Part shown: in pieces, positions 7,982 through 11,066 of the stretch
Layout of the letters: each line of letters begins with the position of its first letter
Numbering within the stretch: position 1 is the stretch's first letter
Assembly (NCBI GenBank): GCA_902773415.1
Contig: CACYEE010000235.1
Span: forward strand, 1-11,066
Source: an uncultured Actinomyces sp.
Lineage (GTDB): Bacteria; Actinomycetota; Actinomycetes; Actinomycetales; Actinomycetaceae
Length of the DNA: 11,066 nucleotides
Direction: 5' to 3'
The notes under the pieces: model-generated
What the model was told of the DNA's origin: nothing
Database searches by the model: none
What the model saw: only the letters and a program-made list of their open reading frames with translations
Position numbers and translations under genes: made by a program

Positions 7982-9919
7982 CTATTTCGCCGTCGCCTTG
8001 ACCTTGTGCCCCTTGGCGTCGAAACGATGAAGGAAGGCGGCCATCGCGCCGCGTTCGGTCAGGTTGCCCGGGCGGAAGGTGCCATCGGACCATCCCGTCG
8101 AGATTCCTTCCGTTGCCATCCAGCTGATGGCAACGCGATGTTCGTTCTTCGCAGTGTCCGTGAAGCTCTTGGTCGCCTTGAACGATGGGGAGCCTGCGGC
8201 CCGATAAAGGAAGGCCGCAATCGCGTCGCGCCCAATGGCCTGATTCGGACGGAATTCGTACTTGCCGCCGCCGACGGACCATCCCTTCGAGATTCCCGCC
8301 GAAGCCATCCAGGAGATTTCCTTGTAGAACTGGTGGGTCTTCGGCACGTCCCTGAAGGGGCTCGTGCTTGGAACGGTGAACTTCGGAGAGCCGGCCATGC
8401 GGTACATGAAGGCGGCAAAGGCGGCGCGGTTCACGGAATCGGCAGGGTGAAAGGTCCCGTCGGGATATCCGGTCGTGATGCCCTTCTGGGCCATCCAGAT
8501 GATGTCCTTGTAGAAGGGATGCGAACTCGGCACGTCCTTGAAGGAATATGTCTTTGCCGGCGCCGTGGTCTTCGCGGAAGCCGGAGTCTGCGTCGTCTTC
8601 GCCGGCGTCGGCGTCGTGGTCTTCGCGGGAGCCGGTGCCGTGGTCTTCGCCGGCGTCGGCGCAGGAGCGGGCTTGGCTGTCGGCTTCGTTCCGGCGGCAG
8701 TGTCCACCTTCGCCTGGGCCGCATTGACCTTCGCCTGGGCCGCATTGACCTTCGCCTGCGCGGCGTTGACAGCGGCCTGTCCGGAGTTGTAGGGGCTGGC
8801 TACGCGGTTCCATTCGCCGTCGGCCTGCGCCTTCGCCAGGGCCTTGAGTTCGTAGACCGCCGAGTTGCGGTAGAACACCGGGTCGCCGGAAACGGCGGCG
8901 GGACTGAAGGTCGTTTTGCCGCCGGCGCCGATTGCGCCGAGGGAACCGTTCTTGACGAACACGCCCTGGTACACTTCGGTGTCGGGCTTCTTGACATCGG
9001 CCGACCCCTTCGCAGCGAGGCTGTAGCCGAATTCGGCGGCCATCGCCGTGCCGTAGGGATTCACGGTGGAGCGGTCGGTGGTGAACTGGGCGATGCCGAC
9101 CTGCGTGAAGGCCTGGTTGATGAGGTTCGTGTAGTGGCCGTACTGCCCGTAGGAGCACTGGTTGACGCCTCCCACGCTGGTCTTGCCGGCCTTGCAGTTG
9201 AGGTACTTGAGGTAGTCGGCCTTTTCGTCGACCCACATCTTCACGTTGTTGTAGAAGTTCGCGCCCCACGAAAGATTCTCGCCCCAGGGCTGCATGAGGC
9301 CCTCGTCGCCGAGGCCGTGCCACTTTTCGCCGGAGGGACGGGTGTGGTCTCCGTAGATGGAGGCTTCGACGGCGCGAATCTGCGCGGTGCGCTCGAGGTT
9401 CGCCGACCACGTGAGCGGCTGGTACTTCTTGACGATGGTGATTTGGGAGTTCTGGTAGGCGTCGTAGCGCACCTGGTTGATGTAGTTGAGGATTCCGTTG
9501 CGGTCATAGCCTCCGCCGGAATTCTGGAAGGTTCCGCGGACTGCTACCTGCGTGGAGTTCGCCGGACGCTCCGCGGAGCCGTTGACCTGGACATAGACGG
9601 GGAGCTGTCCGGCGAAGTGGAAGTCGTTGACGACGCCGTTGGACGAGTTGGCCTGGTTGCGGACGGTGTCGGAGTACGCCTTGGCGGACTTCGCTTCGGA
9701 CATCGCGTTCGTGGCCTTTGCCAGTTCGGCATTCGCGGCATTGAGCTCGGCTTGCGCGGCGGCAAGCTGCGCCCGGGCATCGGAGAGACTGTCGGCATGG
9801 GCGACGGGCGCATTGGCGACACCGCCGGCCACAGCGATTCCCAATGCGGCAACGAAGGCGGCTCCCTTGTGGAATAGTCGAGCCGCAAAGCGGCTCGCGC
9901 GTCTTTCCGTGCGTGACAT
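7982..9919 (-). CDS. SLH-anchored CAP-domain (SCP/PR1) surface protein
   Basis: A 645-residue secreted protein. Layout from ATG 9919: signal peptide about 1-43 (MSRTERRASR..., ending VAHA); Ala/Gln/Glu-rich coiled-coil-like stretch about 44-82; CAP domain about 140-298; second Ala-rich heptad stretch about 382-408 with VNAAQAK repeats; Pro/Lys/Thr linker about 411-457; SLH repeats about 459-509, 521-572 and 585-635. The CAP pocket residues are present: His192 (YGDHTRPSG), Glu214 (GENLSW) and His262 (GHYTNLIN), the pattern of YkwD-like bacterial CAP proteins. Two cysteines (242, 255) may pair. I chose ATG 9919 because AGGGGAG lies 9 bases upstream, against 3 bases for the in-frame ATG at 9925. 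Bacterial CAP proteins have no agreed activity; proposals include lipid or wall binding and proteolysis. Domain assignment is firm, role is open. The gene stands alone between a long upstream gap and its own terminator. Confidence 0.92.
   Translation of the reverse strand: MSRTERRASRFAARLFHKGAAFVAALGIAVAGGVANAPVAHADSLSDARAQLAAAQAELNAANAELAKATNAMSEAKSAKAYSDTVRNQANSSNGVVNDFHFAGQLPVYVQVNGSAERPANSTQVAVRGTFQNSGGGYDRNGILNYINQVRYDAYQNSQITIVKKYQPLTWSANLERTAQIRAVEASIYGDHTRPSGEKWHGLGDEGLMQPWGENLSWGANFYNNVKMWVDEKADYLKYLNCKAGKTSVGGVNQCSYGQYGHYTNLINQAFTQVGIAQFTTDRSTVNPYGTAMAAEFGYSLAAKGSADVKKPDTEVYQGVFVKNGSLGAIGAGGKTTFSPAAVSGDPVFYRNSAVYELKALAKAQADGEWNRVASPYNSGQAAVNAAQAKVNAAQAKVNAAQAKVDTAAGTKPTAKPAPAPTPAKTTAPAPAKTTTPTPAKTTQTPASAKTTAPAKTYSFKDVPSSHPFYKDIIWMAQKGITTGYPDGTFHPADSVNRAAFAAFMYRMAGSPKFTVPSTSPFRDVPKTHQFYKEISWMASAGISKGWSVGGGKYEFRPNQAIGRDAIAAFLYRAAGSPSFKATKSFTDTAKNEHRVAISWMATEGISTGWSDGTFRPGNLTERGAMAAFLHRFDAKGHKVKATAK
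8111..8230 (-). repeat. SLH coding segment near-identical to the subtilase gene (copy 2)
   Basis: This is the partner of 4511-4630, at an offset of exactly 3600 bases. Identity is about 92% at the DNA level, and the proteins share runs such as RAAGSPSFKATKSF and NEHRVAISWMA (S/NEHRVAISWMA). The homology fades on both sides, so a short tract rather than the whole anchor was copied or homogenised. Confidence 0.8.
8549..8689 (-). repeat. Repetitive Pro/Lys/Thr linker coding region of the CAP gene
   Basis: It encodes a low-complexity linker built from PAKTT-type units (APTPAKTTAPAPAKTTTPTP). The DNA repeats GTGGTCTTCGC several times on the plus strand. It lies between the CAP domain with its heptad stretch and the SLH anchor, and fits an extended spacer crossing the wall. 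Confidence 0.75.
8708..8770 (-). repeat. Three tandem 21-bp repeats (VNAAQAK) in the CAP gene
   Basis: Units lie at 8708-8728, 8729-8749 and 8750-8770. The first two are identical; the third differs at three bases. Each encodes seven residues, VNAAQAK, in frame, giving a heptad array likely to be helical or coiled-coil. The unit length keeps the frame if copies are gained or lost. Confidence 0.85.
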
Positions 9920-9928
9920 GATCATCCA

Positions 9929-9935
9929 CTCCCCT
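9929..9935 (-). promoter_or_regulatory. Shine-Dalgarno that selects the CAP-gene start
   Basis: AGGGGAG reads on the minus strand from 9935 to 9929. It is 9 bases from the ATG at 9919 but only 3 bases from the ATG at 9925, which favours 9919. Confidence 0.6.
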
Positions 9936-10008
9936 GATTTTCTCCGCGCCGTCCGCCGTCGCGCCCGGCCCTCTCGTACTTGCTGCGGGACATCCCGCCT
10001 TCACATCC

Positions 10009-10037
10009 ATAATATCAATGGCCTCACCCCCTGTTCT
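10009..10037 (-). promoter_or_regulatory. Candidate promoter of the CAP gene
   Basis: On the minus strand TATTAT (10014-10009) matches the -10 consensus in five of six bases. A weak -35, AGAACA (10037-10032), lies 17 bases upstream. The implied leader is about 80-90 bases. The -10 is good, the -35 poor, so this is a candidate only. Confidence 0.35.
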
Positions 10038-10063
10038 TAGGACCTTTGAAGCGGAAAATTCCC

Positions 10064-10080
10064 AAAAGCCTAGGACTTTT
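10064..10080. promoter_or_regulatory. Palindrome AAAAGCCTAGGACTTTT upstream of the CAP promoter
   Basis: A near-perfect palindrome: AAAAG and CTTTT flank CCTAGG with one extra base. TAGGAC followed by CTTT or TTTT occurs here (10071-10080) and again at 10038-10047, next to the candidate -35. The pair looks like an operator with a half-copy, but no regulator is identified. Confidence 0.35.
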
Positions 10081-10700
10081 CACCTGATTTTCCGCCCATT
10101 CCGGTAATGCTTCCCGCATACGCCAAGATTAACCAAAACCCCACCACACCCCAGTTAATAACATCACTTCCGTCGCGCTCCCCATTCTTATGCGAATTAA
10201 GTCGCTCTCCCACGCTCCGCCGTAAAGACCCTCGAAACGCGAAAAACGCCGAAACGGCGCGCATCCCTCGACAAGTCCCGAATTTGCGAACTTCGCCCCG
10301 CACCCGCCACGCAAAGCCGATTGCGCCACCAAACTTATAAAACACCCCCCTACAACTTATAATCAAACCCCCGCAAAACGCCCCCTTTCCCGCAAACCCC
10401 ACGCAAAACACCGGCAAAACAGACAAAAACCCGAACATGTCGCAACTCGCGAAGACTTCACAGTAATGTTCACACGAAAAACCCTTAAAATGTATCACAC
10501 TTCACTTTCCATAGCTTCAAAAAGCCATCCAACCCAATGACCTGCACCTTTACCCCATCCCGCCACACCGCATCCCACGCACGCCTACAAACACCACGGT
10601 TAAGTCAACCGCCGCCGCAAAGTTTTAGGCGCGACCGGCCATGCCAATGGTCCCATGCGCAACGCGCCCTCGGCACGCCGGCCTCGCGGACAAGCCCGCA
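10081..10700. other. Long non-coding gap, G-poor on the plus strand
   Basis: Most of the 854-base gap between rmlD and the CAP gene. I see no credible gene: reading frames here give peptides of unlikely composition with no family match. From about 10090 to 10570 the plus strand is rich in A and C and poor in G; for example 10321-10380 has about 23 C and 4 G. It is also more AT-rich than the genes around it. It holds a direct repeat pair (10332-10362), G-runs on the minus strand (10345-10400), a perfect TATAAT on the plus strand at 10358-10363, and TTCACA twice at 12-base spacing (10457-10474). No tRNA-like fold was seen. Confidence 0.6.
10332..10362. repeat. Direct repeat AACTTATAA, 22 bases apart
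   Basis: AACTTATAA occurs at 10332-10340 and 10354-10362, start to start 22 bases, about two helical turns. The spacing fits two binding sites on one face of the DNA, or two promoter-like elements. No gene starts close by on either strand, so the role is unknown. Confidence 0.5.
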
Positions 10701-10705
10701 CAAAA

Positions 10706-10718
10706 GGGGACAGTCCCC
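10706..10718 (-). terminator. Short palindrome GGGGACAGTCCCC with T-run, downstream of rmlD
   Basis: GGGGA and TCCCC form a 5-bp stem around a three-base loop. On the minus strand, the direction of rmlD, the stem is followed by TTTTG (10705-10701). It can act as a small intrinsic terminator about 60 bases after the rmlD stop. The core also resembles REP-like half sites common in other genomes. Confidence 0.5.
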
Positions 10719-10724
10719 AATCCG

Positions 10725-10757
10725 GCGTATCAAAGGGGTCTGACCCCATTGATACGC
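10725..10757 (-). terminator. REP-like hairpin directly downstream of rmlD
   Basis: GCGTATCAA (10725-10733) pairs with TTGATACGC (10749-10757). After one mismatch GGGGT (10735-10739) pairs with ACCCC (10743-10747), leaving a three-base loop. The 33-base hairpin starts 16 bases after the rmlD stop. With the neighbouring 10706-10718 palindrome it forms a tandem of two G4/C4 hairpins, which suits a terminator or a REP-type repeat. Confidence 0.65.
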
Positions 10758-10773
10758 TTCGACGGCCCGGCCC

Positions 10774-11066
10774 CTAGCCGAACATCACCGGCGCGGCCTC
10801 GCGCCAGCGCTCGTCCCAGTTGCCGATCGGGGCGACGCCGATAGCCTCAAGGGCTTGGTGGCCGAGCACGGAGTAGTGCGGACGCGGGGCCGGACGCTTG
10901 AAGGCGGCCGCCGTCGTCTCCTTGACCATCTCGGGATCCTTGCCGATGGTCTCCATGATGAGGCGGGTGAAGCCCCACCAGTTGGTTTCGCCGCTGGAGG
11001 TGCCGTGGTAGGTGCCCGAGGGAGCTTCGGCCTCGACGAGGCGGATGAGAAGGTCGGCGAGGTCGA
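10774..11066 (-). CDS. rmlD: dTDP-4-dehydrorhamnose reductase, C-terminal fragment
   Basis: The last 96 codons of a gene that enters from the right edge; the stop is TAG at 10776-10774. The peptide contains GTYHGTSSGETNWWGFTRLI, then RPAPRPHYSVLGH and a closing W-rich PIGNWDERWREAAP segment. These are the typical C-terminal features of RmlD, which reduces dTDP-4-keto-L-rhamnose to dTDP-L-rhamnose with NAD(P)H in the cytoplasm. In many actinobacteria this domain is the second half of an RmlC-RmlD fusion; the upstream half is outside the window, so fusion cannot be shown. The nucleotide-binding domain is also out of view. The product feeds rhamnose into wall polysaccharide. A REP-like hairpin follows the stop. 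Identity is well supported by the motif series. Confidence 0.85.
   Translation of the reverse strand, partial: DLADLLIRLVEAEAPSGTYHGTSSGETNWWGFTRLIMETIGKDPEMVKETTAAAFKRPAPRPHYSVLGHQALEAIGVAPIGNWDERWREAAPVMFG

Noticed and set aside
8549..8770. CRISPR-like array
   Set aside because: The repeats are in frame, contiguous and coding, with no unique spacers of constant length.
6278..9877. Plus-strand open frame of 1199 codons
   Set aside because: Spans two well-defined minus-strand genes and the gap between them. The peptide is Gly/Arg/Val low-complexity, an antisense artefact of GC-rich codons.
10070..10498. Minus-strand open frame of 142 codons in the long gap
   Set aside because: Starts with GTG without a Shine-Dalgarno sequence; Gly/Phe/Cys-rich composition arises from G/T-rich DNA and matches no family I know. 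Treated as non-coding.

Overview
The window looks like chromosomal DNA of a high-GC Gram-positive bacterium (Actinomycetota). This rests on GC-rich coding sequence, frequent GTG/ATG start ambiguity, Ala-rich signal peptides, SLH repeats of the actinobacterial form (FxDVPxxHxFYxEI...DGTFRP...AAFLYR), and an RmlD tail of the type usually fused to RmlC in bifidobacteria and related actinobacteria. The family cannot be fixed from the sequence; Bifidobacteriaceae or Coriobacteriia are guesses.

All genes lie on the minus strand, so the order of transcription runs from high to low coordinates: the C-terminal end of a dTDP-4-dehydrorhamnose reductase (10774-11066, cut by the window edge); a large non-coding gap (9920-10773); a CAP-domain protein with a C-terminal SLH anchor (7982-9919); an S8 subtilase with a C-terminal SLH anchor (4388-7747); a GH73-type glucosaminidase with an N-terminal SLH anchor (2621-4027); a NodB/CE4 polysaccharide deacetylase with six N-terminal SLH repeats (294-2540); and the signal-peptide end of a further secreted protein (1-116).

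Four complete neighbouring genes therefore encode secreted proteins with different functional heads on one kind of wall anchor, the SLH triplet. Two heads (deacetylase, glucosaminidase) should act on peptidoglycan, one is a protease, and one (CAP) has no firm role. Stem-loop terminators follow the CAP and subtilase genes, so these are probably separate transcription units. The glucosaminidase and deacetylase genes are only 80 bases apart with no clear terminator and may be co-transcribed. The rhamnose-nucleotide gene upstream would supply precursor for rhamnose-containing wall polymer; a link to the SLH ligand is only inferred.

Non-coding parts hold several structures: a 16-bp perfect inverted repeat upstream of the subtilase, a cluster of repeated CGTCGCC-type motifs upstream of the glucosaminidase, two REP-like palindromes behind rmlD, and a G-poor, relatively AT-rich intergenic stretch upstream of the CAP gene. 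I saw no tRNA, rRNA, CRISPR array, IS element or phage gene.
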